Origin: Lysinibacillus_B sp050613145 | GTDB taxonomy: Bacteria; Bacillota; Bacilli; Bacillales_A; Planococcaceae | Reading direction: 5' to 3' | Assembly: GCF_050613145.1 (NCBI RefSeq) | Contig: NZ_CP192507.1 | Span: 2,914,001-2,978,000 of the forward strand | DNA length: 64,000 nucleotides | In this document: positions 25,754 to 35,129 of the stretch, in pieces | Position numbering within the stretch: the first letter of the stretch is position 1 | Layout of the letters: each line of letters opens with the position of its first letter | Made by a program: the position numbers and the translations under genes | The notes under the pieces: generated by a model | What the model was told of the DNA's origin: nothing | The model's input: only the letters and a program-made list of their open reading frames with translations | The model's database searches: none

Positions 25754-26851
25754 CTATAACTTCGATAACACGCGAGCACATGTAGCAATATCATTTATCG
25801 TTGTCTGTGCACCAAATGAAATACGGAAAAATTGGCGCGCTTCTTGGTATGATTTGCCTATTGCTAAAATGGCTTTCGTTCCAGAGGCGCTATTTATATC
25901 ACAAGCACTGCCTGTTGAAATGTATATATGTTGTTCATTCAATTTCAACATGACGAACTGCCCTTCTACCCCTTTCATACAAATACCACAAATATTCGGT
26001 AATTGTTGTGTCCAAATTCCTTCTATCACTTGAAACCTTTCATGATGTAATGATTTTAAAAGCTTTTCTCGAAGTTGCCATTGATACTGTAAATCATATT
26101 GATAATCTTCTATAGCAACTGCCATTGCGACAATACTCGGTGTATCGAGTGTTCCGCCCCGAAGACCACGCTCATGTGTTACCCCTGGAAAAACAGGTAC
26201 TACTCGCACAAAAGGGTTTACATAAATAGCGCCACATCCTTTAGGTCCCCCAATTTTATGTGCTGAAATCGTGATCGCATCTACTTCCTTCGCAAAGCTA
26301 GCTACATCTAACTTACAAAATGACTGTACACAATCAACGTGATACGAAATGCCAAACGATTTTGCGAGTTTAGCAATCTTTTCTACAGGTTGAATTGTAC
26401 CAATCTCCGAATTAACATGTTGAATAGAAATAAGTGTTGTATCGGGACGAATAGCCGCTTCAAGGAATGCCAAATCTACTACACCATTTTCAGTAAACGG
26501 TATTCGTGTAATTTCAAACCCCTCACGTTCCAATGTGTTCATCGCTGCATGAACAGATGTATGCTCAGCCATTGATGTAATAATATGACGTCCCCGCTTT
26601 TCCGAACGAGCAAGTGATAAAATCGCTAAAATATTCCCTTCTGTACCACTTCCTGTGAAAACAATCCCATCAGAATGGACGCCTAATTTTTGCGCAATGA
26701 CCTTTCTCGCCCATGCTACCGCGCTTGTTGCTTGTCCACCTGCATCGTGTAAACTAGATGGATTTCCGTACATATTACTAGCCACTTCACTATAGGCAAC
26801 AGTGGCTCGTTTATTCATGGGTGAAGATGCTGCATAATCCAAATATGTCAT
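25754..26851 (-). CDS. nifS: Cysteine desulfurase, NAD-pathway type
   Basis: PLP enzyme that takes sulfur from cysteine. 365 residues: ITISAHKIGGPKGCG has the PLP Lys and STGSACDINSASG the active-site Cys. It is divergent from nadB-nadC-nadA, as in B. subtilis, where NifS is needed to mature the Fe-S cluster of quinolinate synthase NadA. The B. subtilis partner repressor gene nadR, which follows nifS there, is absent here; sspI follows instead. Confidence 0.92.
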   Translation of the reverse strand: MTYLDYAASSPMNKRATVAYSEVASNMYGNPSSLHDAGGQATSAVAWARKVIAQKLGVHSDGIVFTGSGTEGNILAILSLARSEKRGRHIITSMAEHTSVHAAMNTLEREGFEITRIPFTENGVVDLAFLEAAIRPDTTLISIQHVNSEIGTIQPVEKIAKLAKSFGISYHVDCVQSFCKLDVASFAKEVDAITISAHKIGGPKGCGAIYVNPFVRVVPVFPGVTHERGLRGGTLDTPSIVAMAVAIEDYQYDLQYQWQLREKLLKSLHHERFQVIEGIWTQQLPNICGICMKGVEGQFVMLKLNEQHIYISTGSACDINSASGTKAILAIGKSYQEARQFFRISFGAQTTINDIATCARVLSKL

Positions 26852-26913
26852 AGGTTTCCCCTCACTTTAATCATAATAATAAATACTTGTTTATTTCATT
26901 ATTCTATGTAAAG

Positions 26914-26933
26914 ATATGTGTCAAGACAACTGT
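26914..26933. promoter_or_regulatory. Candidate NadR (NiaR) operator
   Basis: TATGTGTCAAGACAACTGT contains TGTC-AAGACA and resembles the TGTCTAGACA-type site of the NAD repressor as I recall it. It lies 15 bp before the nadB start in the nifS-nadB divergent region. No nadR gene is in the window. Confidence 0.5.
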
Positions 26934-26948
26934 AAAGAAGGTATGAAT

Positions 26949-28526
26949 ATGAATATTCAAACGGACATCATTATACTTGGTGGTGGCATTGCAGCATTAC
27001 AGGCCGCTCGCAAACTAAGCACTCGTTTTGAAGTCCATATTATTACGAAATCAGATATAACAATGAGTAGTTCATATAAAGCACAAGGTGGCATTGCAGC
27101 AGCCGTTGCTGACCATGATAGCACGATGCTACATGTGCAAGACACGCTTGTAGCTGGCGAATTTCATCACCATGAAGACAATGTGAAAGTGCTTGTTGAA
27201 CAAGGAGCCACAGTTGTTAAAACACTTCTGCAAAGTGAATTTCCTGCTGACCGTACGTCAGATGGCAACATTTCACTCGGCCTTGAAGGTGCACATAGTA
27301 GATTTCGTATTATTCATGCTGGCGGTGATGCTACTGGAAAAAATATGATATACTACTATTTAAATAGTTTACCTAAAAAAATACATTTGCACACTCATGA
27401 ATTCGCCTATGAACTCATTTTAAATAGCGCACAGGAATGCTGCGGTGTCCGTGTGAAAACAGCCCGGGGTGAAAAAACATATTTCGCCTCTTATATTATT
27501 TTGGCAACAGGAGGCGCTGGTGCACTATACGAGTGTACATCCAATTGTGCTAATAGCTACGGTGACGGCATCGCATTAGCCTATTTAGCTGGCGCAGCTG
27601 TCACAGACATGGAATTTGTACAGTTCCATCCGAGTTTACTTTATGTAAACGGTGCACGGGGTCTCGTATCAGAAGCCGTCAGAGGAGCTGGTGGTCGATT
27701 TGTAGACGAGCATGGACAGGCCATTATGGACGGGAAACATCCACTTGGTGATTTAGCGCCTCGTCATGTGACAGCATACGAAATGTACAAGATGCGTGCT
27801 CAAGAAAAGCCCGTCTATATTGACATCACAAACATTGAGCACTTTGAACAAAAGTTCCCTACAATTACAAAGCTTTGTCATGATAATGGCGTCAATTTAG
27901 CACACGGAAAAATCCCGATTGCTCCAGGTAGTCACTTTTTAATGGGCGGCGTGATTGCCAATACAGTTGGTGAAACAACCATTCCGCGCTTACTTGCAGT
28001 TGGTGAAGTAGCTTGTACAGGGGTCCATGGTGCAAACCGACTTGCAAGCAACTCCTTACTAGAAGGAATGGCCTTCGGAGAATTAATGGCAGAAAACCTA
28101 TTAAAATATGGCACGGCACAGTCTAACTTTGTGCTAGGACAACCCCAGCCAAAAGATTCTCTTCCCTCACTTATGAGAAAAGAAGATTTACAGCGGGAGA
28201 TGCTTGCTAATGCAGGGATTGTCCGTTCACAAAAAGGGCTAGAAACATTACTAGCGAAACTGCCAGCCCTGCACGTACAACCTAATGTAACGAATAAGCC
28301 ACGTGAAGAAATAGAATTACTCTTTATGCATATAACAGCAGCCTTGATTACAAACGCAGCCTTAACTCGAACGGAATCAAGAGGTGCACATATTCGCGTG
28401 GAAATGGAACGTAAAGATCAACGCTGGGAAAAACAGTGGATTGTTTTCCAGCAAGGAACAATGAATGTGAGGAATCGTTTATATGAACACAATCAAGCTA
28501 AAACATATGCTCCAGCAATTTTTTAA
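26949..28526 (+). CDS. nadB: L-aspartate oxidase
   Basis: FAD enzyme oxidising aspartate to iminoaspartate, first step of de novo NAD synthesis. 525 residues: N-terminal FAD motif IILGGGIAALQAARKL, SSSYKAQGGIAAAV, HSRFRIIHAGGDATG, and GEVACTGVHGANRLASNSLLEG. ATG 26949 lies 7 nt after AAGAAGG; ATGs at 26916 and 26943 are less well placed. It overlaps nadC by 44 nt. Confidence 0.96.
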   Translation: MNIQTDIIILGGGIAALQAARKLSTRFEVHIITKSDITMSSSYKAQGGIAAAVADHDSTMLHVQDTLVAGEFHHHEDNVKVLVEQGATVVKTLLQSEFPADRTSDGNISLGLEGAHSRFRIIHAGGDATGKNMIYYYLNSLPKKIHLHTHEFAYELILNSAQECCGVRVKTARGEKTYFASYIILATGGAGALYECTSNCANSYGDGIALAYLAGAAVTDMEFVQFHPSLLYVNGARGLVSEAVRGAGGRFVDEHGQAIMDGKHPLGDLAPRHVTAYEMYKMRAQEKPVYIDITNIEHFEQKFPTITKLCHDNGVNLAHGKIPIAPGSHFLMGGVIANTVGETTIPRLLAVGEVACTGVHGANRLASNSLLEGMAFGELMAENLLKYGTAQSNFVLGQPQPKDSLPSLMRKEDLQREMLANAGIVRSQKGLETLLAKLPALHVQPNVTNKPREEIELLFMHITAALITNAALTRTESRGAHIRVEMERKDQRWEKQWIVFQQGTMNVRNRLYEHNQAKTYAPAIF

Positions 28527-29343
28527 TGAAGATATCGGAGACGGTGACTTATCCAGTGAAACTATTTTCACCCCTTCCGAGCAAGGTTCATTTACCTTTT
28601 ACGCAAAACAATCAGGAATTTTTTGCGGCAAACAAGTGATTAAAATAGGGTTTCCATTACTAGATAATAGCTTACAAGTTCACGTATTCAAAGAAGACGG
28701 GGAATGGATTGAAGAAGGAGAACAAATTGCTGTTATTGAAGGTTCACTCCGTAGCTTGCTGACAGGTGAACGTGTCATCTTAAATTTAATTCAACGTATG
28801 AGTGGCATTGCCACACAGGCATATGAGGCAGTCCAACTAACGAAAGACACAAATGCACATGTCTGTGATACACGTAAAACAATTCCAGGTCTTCGCATGT
28901 TAGATAAATATGCTGTGCGGGCAGGCGGTGCCTTTAATCACCGTAGCGGGCTGTATGATGCCATCATGTTAAAGGATAATCATATTGCATTTGCTGGTAG
29001 CATTACACAAGCGGTTGCATCTGCACGCTCAAAAATCGGGCATACCGTAAAAATTGAAGTCGAAATCGAAACAAAAGAACAATTAATCGAAGCAGTAAAT
29101 GCCGGTGCGGACATTATTATGTTCGACAATCGTACACCCGAGGAAATTTGCGAATGGTTAACACTTGTCCCGGCTCATATCGCAACAGAAGCTTCAGGGG
29201 GAATTACACTTGAAAACCTACGTAGCTACGCCGAATCTGGCATTCAATGGATTTCACTCGGTGCATTAACTCATTCTGTCCAAGCATTTGACATCAGTGC
29301 ATTAGTTAAACCGAAAGGAGTGGTAACAAATGGTACTCACTAA
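28483..29343 (+). CDS. nadC: Nicotinate-nucleotide pyrophosphorylase
   Basis: Converts quinolinate and PRPP to nicotinate mononucleotide. 286 residues: NEDIGDGDLSS at the start, LNLIQRMSGIAT, CDTRKTIPGLRMLDKYAVRAGGA, LKDNHI, EVEIETKEQ and the barrel end EASGGITLENL are QPRT signatures. It starts inside the nadB end (44 nt) and overlaps nadA by 14 nt, so the three genes form one operon. Confidence 0.96.
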   Translation: MNTIKLKHMLQQFFNEDIGDGDLSSETIFTPSEQGSFTFYAKQSGIFCGKQVIKIGFPLLDNSLQVHVFKEDGEWIEEGEQIAVIEGSLRSLLTGERVILNLIQRMSGIATQAYEAVQLTKDTNAHVCDTRKTIPGLRMLDKYAVRAGGAFNHRSGLYDAIMLKDNHIAFAGSITQAVASARSKIGHTVKIEVEIETKEQLIEAVNAGADIIMFDNRTPEEICEWLTLVPAHIATEASGGITLENLRSYAESGIQWISLGALTHSVQAFDISALVKPKGVVTNGTH

Positions 29344-30430
29344 ATTTATGGATCACTCGATGCTCCCAGAAAAATACAAATCAATGAACCATGAAGAAAT
29401 GGAAGCACGCATTCGGGAAATTAAGCAGAAGCTGGGAGACGAATTATTCATTCCAGGACATCACTATCAACGTGATGAGGTAATTCAATTCGCCGATACA
29501 ACAGGTGACTCTCTACAATTAGCACAAGTTGCGGCAGCGAATAAAAAAGCAAAGCATATCGTCTTCTGTGGTGTACACTTTATGGCAGAAACAGCGGATA
29601 TGTTAACAGATGAACACCAGGTTGTCTATTTGCCAGATATGCGAGCAGGTTGTTCGATGGCCGATATGGCGAACATTTATCAAACAGAAGAAGCTTGGGT
29701 GGAACTACAAAAACTATTTGGCGATACAATGATCCCGTTAACATATGTTAATTCAACAGCAGCGATCAAAGCTTTTACAGGGCGTAATGGTGGCGCTTGC
29801 GTAACAAGCTCCAACGCAAAATCAATGGTGAAATGGGCATTTACACAAAAGCAACGGCTATTGTTCTTACCTGACCAACATTTAGGTCGCAATACAGCCT
29901 TCGATTTAGGGGTACCGCTCGAACAGATGGCTGTTTGGGATCCGATTAAAGGACAGCTTGAATATGACGGGAATTTAGAGGATATAAAGGTTATTTTATG
30001 GAAAGGTCATTGCTCAGTACATGAAGGCTTTACCATCTACAATATCCGTGAAGTACGAAAAAAATATCCGGATATGAAAATCATCGTGCATCCAGAATGC
30101 TCACGTGAAGTCGTGGCTCTATCAGATGATAATGGCTCTACAAAATATATTTGTGATGTAATCGACAATGCACCTGCTCATTCAAGCTGGGCAATTGGCA
30201 CAGAAATGAACTTAGTAAAACGTCTCATCGCAAAATATCCAGACAAACATATTATTTCACTCAATGAAAATATGTGTCCATGTTTGACGATGAACCGTAT
30301 CGATTTACCACACCTTTTATGGGCGCTTGAAATGATCGAAAATGGTGAGCAAGGGAACATCATTCAAGTCGATTCCGAAACAACAAAAGAAGCACTCCTA
30401 TCGCTAGAACGCATGCTAGCACGTGCATAA
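29330..30430 (+). CDS. nadA: Quinolinate synthase
   Basis: Condenses iminoaspartate with DHAP to quinolinate using a 4Fe-4S cluster. 366 residues, the long Gram-positive form: PGHHYQRDEVIQFAD, MRAGCSMADMA (cluster Cys), KGHCSVHEGFT (Cys), and ENMCPCLTMNRID (Cys). Third gene of nadB-nadC-nadA, with AAAGGAGTGG before its start inside nadC. Divergent nifS probably supplies sulfur for its cluster. Confidence 0.96.
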   Translation: MVLTKFMDHSMLPEKYKSMNHEEMEARIREIKQKLGDELFIPGHHYQRDEVIQFADTTGDSLQLAQVAAANKKAKHIVFCGVHFMAETADMLTDEHQVVYLPDMRAGCSMADMANIYQTEEAWVELQKLFGDTMIPLTYVNSTAAIKAFTGRNGGACVTSSNAKSMVKWAFTQKQRLLFLPDQHLGRNTAFDLGVPLEQMAVWDPIKGQLEYDGNLEDIKVILWKGHCSVHEGFTIYNIREVRKKYPDMKIIVHPECSREVVALSDDNGSTKYICDVIDNAPAHSSWAIGTEMNLVKRLIAKYPDKHIISLNENMCPCLTMNRIDLPHLLWALEMIENGEQGNIIQVDSETTKEALLSLERMLARA

Positions 30431-30445
30431 AACCTTACTAACATT

Positions 30446-30487
30446 AGTAGGGGGCTGTCACTTTTAGGACAGCCCCTACTATTTTTT
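30446..30487 (+). terminator. nad operon terminator
   Basis: Strong GC-rich stem AGTAGGGGGCTGTC with GACAGCCCCTACT (one bulge), followed by ATTTTTT. Confidence 0.9.
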
Positions 30488-30622
30488 ATACTTGCTTATT
30501 TCTAGTAAATAGCATATCTTCATATAAAGTTCACATTTCCTTCTAGTATTTTTATCAAGCTATGTTATATTATAGGGGAATAAGCTAAAATAGTCCTTTG
30601 AGACTATAACAGGAGGATGCAT

Positions 30623-32377
30623 ATGGGTATAATTAGGCATGATTTAGGTAATTATGAGTATTTTTCAAAAACTTCCACATCAGACATCGTGACAAATGAG
30701 CGGTTCAAAGAAAAACTTGATTTTTTATCGCTTTCTAAAATTCGTCGTGAGTCTGTAAGTAGCCTCTTAGATATTTATCAACAAAATCGCGATTACATAT
30801 TAAATAATTTTTACGACCGGTTATTACTGATTGAAACATTTAAAGAAATTATCGAAAAACACTCAGCAGTAGAGCGTCTAAAAAAAACATTTGACCGCCA
30901 TTTTATTAGCTTATTTACAGATGAACTTGACCTTAATTATGTATTTAAACGTCGAAAAATTGCCTATACACACGCACAAATTGGCGTTTTACCGAACTGG
31001 ATGATTTCAGCCTATACGTTAATTAACCAATTGATTATCCCACTGATTGTAAAGAAGTATAGTCGTAAACCGCAACAATTACTCGATTTGCTACTAGCAT
31101 ACGATAGTCTCGTAACAATTGACCAACAAATTATTGTTGAAACATATATCGAAATTCAAGCAGGCTCGATTGTCAATGGTCTTGGTGAAATTATTAAATA
31201 CAACGCCGAGCTTGATCAACTTAAAGGATTAATTGACTTCCAGAATATACAGCAACAAGATATTATTACAACAAATGATGCAATGCACAATTTAGAAGCA
31301 AGCATCGAAGAAGTGGCTTCATCCGTTAAATCCATTTCTAATAATACGCAAGCTTCTTTAAAAGATTTAAACGAAGATTTAAATGTATTGCAACAAGTAA
31401 CGGGTATATTAGAGTCCATCGATTTTAGTCAATCTTCTGTAGAAGAAGATGTATTACAATTAGTAGAACGTGTAAATAGTGTAGCAAATGTTATGACACT
31501 CATTAAAGGAATTGCAGATCAAACGAATTTACTTGCCCTCAATGCATCCATCGAAGCAGCACGTGCTGGTGAAGCAGGAAAAGGCTTTTCAGTCGTAGCA
31601 GAAGAAGTCCGTAAGCTGGCAGACAGCACAAAAGAATCGGTTCAAAACGTTCACGAAGATGTGAAAGAACTACTCACGATTACGAAGCGCATCCATTCGC
31701 GCACAGCCGAAACAACACAGCAATTACATGATGGTGTGCATAGTGCCCAACAAATTAACAGTTCACTAAAAGAGTTAAATCAACAGCTCCAAATGCAAGG
31801 CAATCAATTTAACGATATTGCGGATACAACAATTTCTCAGGCAGAAGTTGCTTCAGAGGTTGCCCGTTTAAATACAGCGCTCGCTGAAAGCACGAAATTC
31901 AGTAAAGACATTACATTCAATACGGGGGCTGCGATTTACGAATTAAGTAATCGAATCGACCAATACCGCGTAAATACCATCTCCAAAAACTTTATTATCG
32001 CACAAGAAGACATTATTGAATTAACGATTACCGATCATCTATTATGGCGTTGGAAAATCTACAATATGCTACTTGGCTTTGAGCAAATGACAGAGCAAGA
32101 TATCGGTTCACCGAAAGATTCTCGTCTTAGTGAGTGGTACAATGGAATGGGACGAGAATTACTTGGAGACAAACAAGCATTTATTGAAATCGAACCATTA
32201 CAAAATCAAATTTATACACTAGCAAAAGAAGCGGTTCGAGCGTTTAATGCAGGGAATAAAAAGCATGCAGAACTCCTTTTAGAAGATATTACACATACTT
32301 CACAACAAGTGATTCAACGACTACAGCAGTTAAAACAAGAATTCATTGCTAAAAAATCTAAATATGTAAAAGCATAA
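30623..32377 (+). CDS. hemAT: Globin-coupled aerotaxis transducer with CZB-like C-terminus
   Basis: A soluble chemoreceptor of 584 residues. Residues 1-190 form a protoglobin sensor; His117 in RRKIAYTHAQIGVLPNW matches the proximal haem ligand of B. subtilis HemAT, so O2 sensing is likely. The signalling domain has tip GIADQTNLLALNASIEAARAGEAGKG. Residues about 465-575 look like a CZB zinc-binding domain but keep only one of four ligands (His472; the others are Ser500, Gln527, Tyr531). ATG 30623 lies 6 nt after AGGAGG. No membrane helix. B. subtilis HemAT lacks such an extension. Confidence 0.88.
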   Translation: MGIIRHDLGNYEYFSKTSTSDIVTNERFKEKLDFLSLSKIRRESVSSLLDIYQQNRDYILNNFYDRLLLIETFKEIIEKHSAVERLKKTFDRHFISLFTDELDLNYVFKRRKIAYTHAQIGVLPNWMISAYTLINQLIIPLIVKKYSRKPQQLLDLLLAYDSLVTIDQQIIVETYIEIQAGSIVNGLGEIIKYNAELDQLKGLIDFQNIQQQDIITTNDAMHNLEASIEEVASSVKSISNNTQASLKDLNEDLNVLQQVTGILESIDFSQSSVEEDVLQLVERVNSVANVMTLIKGIADQTNLLALNASIEAARAGEAGKGFSVVAEEVRKLADSTKESVQNVHEDVKELLTITKRIHSRTAETTQQLHDGVHSAQQINSSLKELNQQLQMQGNQFNDIADTTISQAEVASEVARLNTALAESTKFSKDITFNTGAAIYELSNRIDQYRVNTISKNFIIAQEDIIELTITDHLLWRWKIYNMLLGFEQMTEQDIGSPKDSRLSEWYNGMGRELLGDKQAFIEIEPLQNQIYTLAKEAVRAFNAGNKKHAELLLEDITHTSQQVIQRLQQLKQEFIAKKSKYVKA

Positions 32378-32382
32378 ATAAA

Positions 32383-32429
32383 CAGCGATTTCGTTCACTT
32401 CTATATGACGGAATCGCTGCTTTATTTTC
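32383..32429 (+). terminator. hemAT terminator
   Basis: CAGCGATTTCGT pairs with ACGGAATCGCTG, followed by CTTTATTTT. Confidence 0.85.
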
Positions 32430-32433
32430 CTAA

Positions 32434-32466
32434 CAAAAAAACAACCTAGCGTCTCCCAAGTTGTTT
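32434..32466 (-). terminator. argF distal terminator
   Basis: Minus strand: ACAACTTGGGAGACGCTAGGTTGT hairpin followed by seven T. It lies about 200 nt past the argF stop. Confidence 0.75.
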
Positions 32467-32667
32467 TATGTAGTGATGCGGCCTTCCTTCTAGAAAACGA
32501 GCATCACATCGAATGTAGCGTATTAAACGGGTAGCAGCGTCCCCCGCTAATCCATTTAATGTACTACCCTTTTACGCAGCCCTTCCTGCTTTGTAAAAGG
32601 TTTCGATTGTATTCAATTTATAGACTTAAGCCTGTTACCCACAAGCATTAAATCTTCATTCACTCAA
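32467..32667 (-). other. Structured 3' region after argF
   Basis: About 200 nt between the argF stop and its terminator. It holds GTGATGC (32473-32479) with GCATCAC (32501-32507), and GGGTAG (32529-32534) with CTACCC (32564-32569) enclosing AGCG/CGCT. There is no ORF of note. It could be a structured 3'UTR, a small RNA or a decayed repeat. Confidence 0.4.
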
Positions 32668-33633
32668 TTAAGCCATTAACGATACTAATACTGCTTTTTG
32701 TGCGTGTAATCGGTTTTCAGCTTGCTCGTAAATATACGAGTTTGGTCCGTCGATAACAGAAGAAGTTACTTCTTCTTCACGGTGAGCTGGTAAACAGTGT
32801 AGGAACATATAATCCGGTTTAGCATGTGCTACTAGCTCATCATTTATTTGATAACCTTTAAAATCGATTAAACGTTGTTGCGTTTCTTCTTCTTGCCCCA
32901 TGGATGTCCACACATCTGCATAGACAGCATCTGCATTTTTTACTGCGGCAACAGGATCAGTAGTCACAAATACTTCACTGCCATTTACTAAAGCAATTTC
33001 ACGTGCCTTAGCAATGATATCTAAATCACATTCGTAACCAACAGGCGTTGCAACCGCTACATCCATTCCTACGTGTGCACAAGCAATCACTAATGAATGT
33101 GCTACATTGTTGCCATCACCAACATATGCAACTTTTAAGCCTTTTAATTCGCCTTTGTTCTCAGCGATTGTTTCTACGTCGGCTAACGCTTGGCATGGGT
33201 GGAAAATATCCGTTAACCCATTGATCACCGGAATGGATGCATACTCTGCCAGCTCTTTCACCATCTCATGTGAGTTCGCACGAATCATAATGCCATCTAA
33301 ATAACCAGATAATACTTTCCCTGTATCTGAAATCGGCTCACCACGACCAATTTGCATATCGCGTGCATTCATATACATGCCGTAACCACCTAGTTGCTGC
33401 ATGCCTACCTCAAACGATACACGTGTACGCGTTGAGCTTTTTTCAAAAATCATCCCTAACGTTTTGCCTTCTAGCAACTTTGGACATTTGCCTTCTTTTG
33501 TTACTTTTTTGAGCTGTGTAGCAAGTGTAATTAAATCTTGCACTTCTTGTGATGTATAGTCAAGCAGTGTCAGTAGGTCCTTCCCCTGAAGGCTTGCTAC
33601 TGGTTTTAACTGCACCTCTTCTAACAATTTCAT
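32668..33633 (-). CDS. argF: Ornithine carbamoyltransferase
   Basis: Makes citrulline from ornithine and carbamoyl phosphate in arginine synthesis. 321 residues: carbamoyl-phosphate motif SSTRTR (about 66-71), GYLDGIMIRANSHE, DIFHPCQALAD, and the ornithine-side HCLPAHREEE. The start ATG 33633 follows GAGGGG; a 6-codon longer start has no SD. It stands alone, not in an arg cluster. An arcB role in arginine breakdown cannot be excluded, but no arcA or arcC is near. Confidence 0.93.
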   Translation of the reverse strand: MKLLEEVQLKPVASLQGKDLLTLLDYTSQEVQDLITLATQLKKVTKEGKCPKLLEGKTLGMIFEKSSTRTRVSFEVGMQQLGGYGMYMNARDMQIGRGEPISDTGKVLSGYLDGIMIRANSHEMVKELAEYASIPVINGLTDIFHPCQALADVETIAENKGELKGLKVAYVGDGNNVAHSLVIACAHVGMDVAVATPVGYECDLDIIAKAREIALVNGSEVFVTTDPVAAVKNADAVYADVWTSMGQEEETQQRLIDFKGYQINDELVAHAKPDYMFLHCLPAHREEEVTSSVIDGPNSYIYEQAENRLHAQKAVLVSLMA

Positions 33634-33668
33634 CTTAAACGCCCCTCGCATACCTTTATGTTACTTTC

Positions 33669-33718
33669 ATTATACATTTGCATAAATATAAAATCAAGTG
33701 AATTATTATAATTTTTCA
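33669..33718 (-). promoter_or_regulatory. argF promoter with possible ARG box
   Basis: Minus strand TTGATT (33697-33692), 17 bases, TATAAT (33674-33669). Just upstream, the A/T palindrome TGAAAAATTATAATAATTCA (33718-33699) resembles an ArgR/AhrC ARG box. The promoter is clear; the operator is tentative. Confidence 0.65.
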
Positions 33719-33908
33719 TTCTTTTTTAATTATTCAACAAATAATGGTGCAAGCCCCTTAAAATTTATACCAATTAGAAAAATATGTACACGAGATGATT
33801 TATAAACTTCCATTAGTTTTTATTTTTTTAGATTTTTATCTATAATTTAAGTAATGACCGTAATACCATTCTAGAACTTGTTCCTCTAAATATCAGTCTG
33901 ACTACAGT

Positions 33909-33938
33909 AAAAGCCTCCTAACATTTTTGTTAGAAGGC
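33909..33938 (-). terminator. ysdC terminator
   Basis: GCCTTCTAACA pairs with TGTTAGGAGGC on the minus strand, followed by TTTTACTG. Confidence 0.85.
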
Positions 33939-33976
33939 CCATCTATAGATATTTTTATTTAGTTTTTTCCACGATA

Positions 33977-35065
33977 TTAATCAAAAATGATTTTATTTAC
34001 CGTTTTTTGATCTAATTTTTTAATAATTTCTACAAGCAATTTCACCGTGTTTTCGTAGTCATCTCGGTGAAGGATTCCCGCATGTGAGTGAATATAGCGA
34101 GTTGCTACACCAATCGCCAGTGAAGGGACACCGTTTGCTGTTAGGTGAATGGAGCCGGCATCTGTCCCACCGCCTGAAAGCGATTCAAATTGATACGGAA
34201 TGTTATTTTCCTCTGCAATGTCTACAACGAAATCACGTAACCCTTTATGTGATACCATTGACGCATCATAAATCACGATTTGTGGACCCGCACCTATTTT
34301 AGACGTAGACTCTTTCGGTGTAACACCTGGTGTATCGCCTGCCACACCTACATCTACTGCAAAACCGATATCTGGTCGGATTTTAAATGTTGTTGTTTTC
34401 GCACCGCGCAAGCCGACTTCTTCTTGTACATTGCCTACACCATAAACGATGTTTGGATGATTTTCGTCTTTTAATGCACGCATAACATCAATCGCAATGG
34501 CACAGCCGATACGATTATCCCAAGCTTTAGCAAGTAAGTGCTTTTCGTTTTTCATGACGTTAAATTCAAAGTACGGCGTCACCATATCGCCTGGTGCAAC
34601 ACCCCATTTAACAGCTTCTTCTTTTGATACTGCACCAATATCAATAAACATCTCTTTTACATCTACTGGCTTTTTACGTGCTTCTGGCGAAAGAATATGG
34701 GGCGGCTTTGAACCGATTACACCGATGATTTCTTCCCCTTTACGCGTTGTAATAGTAACGCGCTGAGCGAGCATTACTTGGCCCCACCAGCCACCAACCG
34801 TTTGGAATTTCAAGAAGCCTTTCTCATCAATTTGAGTCACCATAAAACCAATTTCATCTAAATGCCCGGCAATCATAATTTTAGGACCCTTTTCGTCCCC
34901 TACTTTTTTTGCAATTAAGCTACCTAAGTTATCTGTTTCGATTTCATCTGCAAATGGTGCGATATACCTTTTCATCACTTCACGTGGTGCTCGTTCGTTA
35001 CCTGGAATCCCATTTGCATCGGTTAACTCTTTTAACATTTGTAATGTTGGATCTAATTGCGCCAT
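33977..35065 (-). CDS. ysdC: M42 family metallo-aminopeptidase
   Basis: A 362-residue dizinc aminopeptidase of the M42 (PepA/DeblockingAP/TET-like) family. Metal motifs: MIAGHLDEIGFMV, AKAWDNRIGCAI, VQEEVGLRGAKTT, GFAVDVG and HSHAGILHRDD. Probably cytosolic and oligomeric, trimming peptides. B. subtilis ysdC lies near infC-rpmI-rplT-ysdA-ysdB as here. SD AGGAGGG. A dUTPase gene lies 65 bp upstream on the same strand. Confidence 0.93.
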   Translation of the reverse strand: MAQLDPTLQMLKELTDANGIPGNERAPREVMKRYIAPFADEIETDNLGSLIAKKVGDEKGPKIMIAGHLDEIGFMVTQIDEKGFLKFQTVGGWWGQVMLAQRVTITTRKGEEIIGVIGSKPPHILSPEARKKPVDVKEMFIDIGAVSKEEAVKWGVAPGDMVTPYFEFNVMKNEKHLLAKAWDNRIGCAIAIDVMRALKDENHPNIVYGVGNVQEEVGLRGAKTTTFKIRPDIGFAVDVGVAGDTPGVTPKESTSKIGAGPQIVIYDASMVSHKGLRDFVVDIAEENNIPYQFESLSGGGTDAGSIHLTANGVPSLAIGVATRYIHSHAGILHRDDYENTVKLLVEIIKKLDQKTVNKIIFD

Positions 35066-35129
35066 TCTTTCGCCCTCCTAAATATATGTCATTCCCATTA
35101 TACCGAGAATATTTCGGATTTCAAAATAA

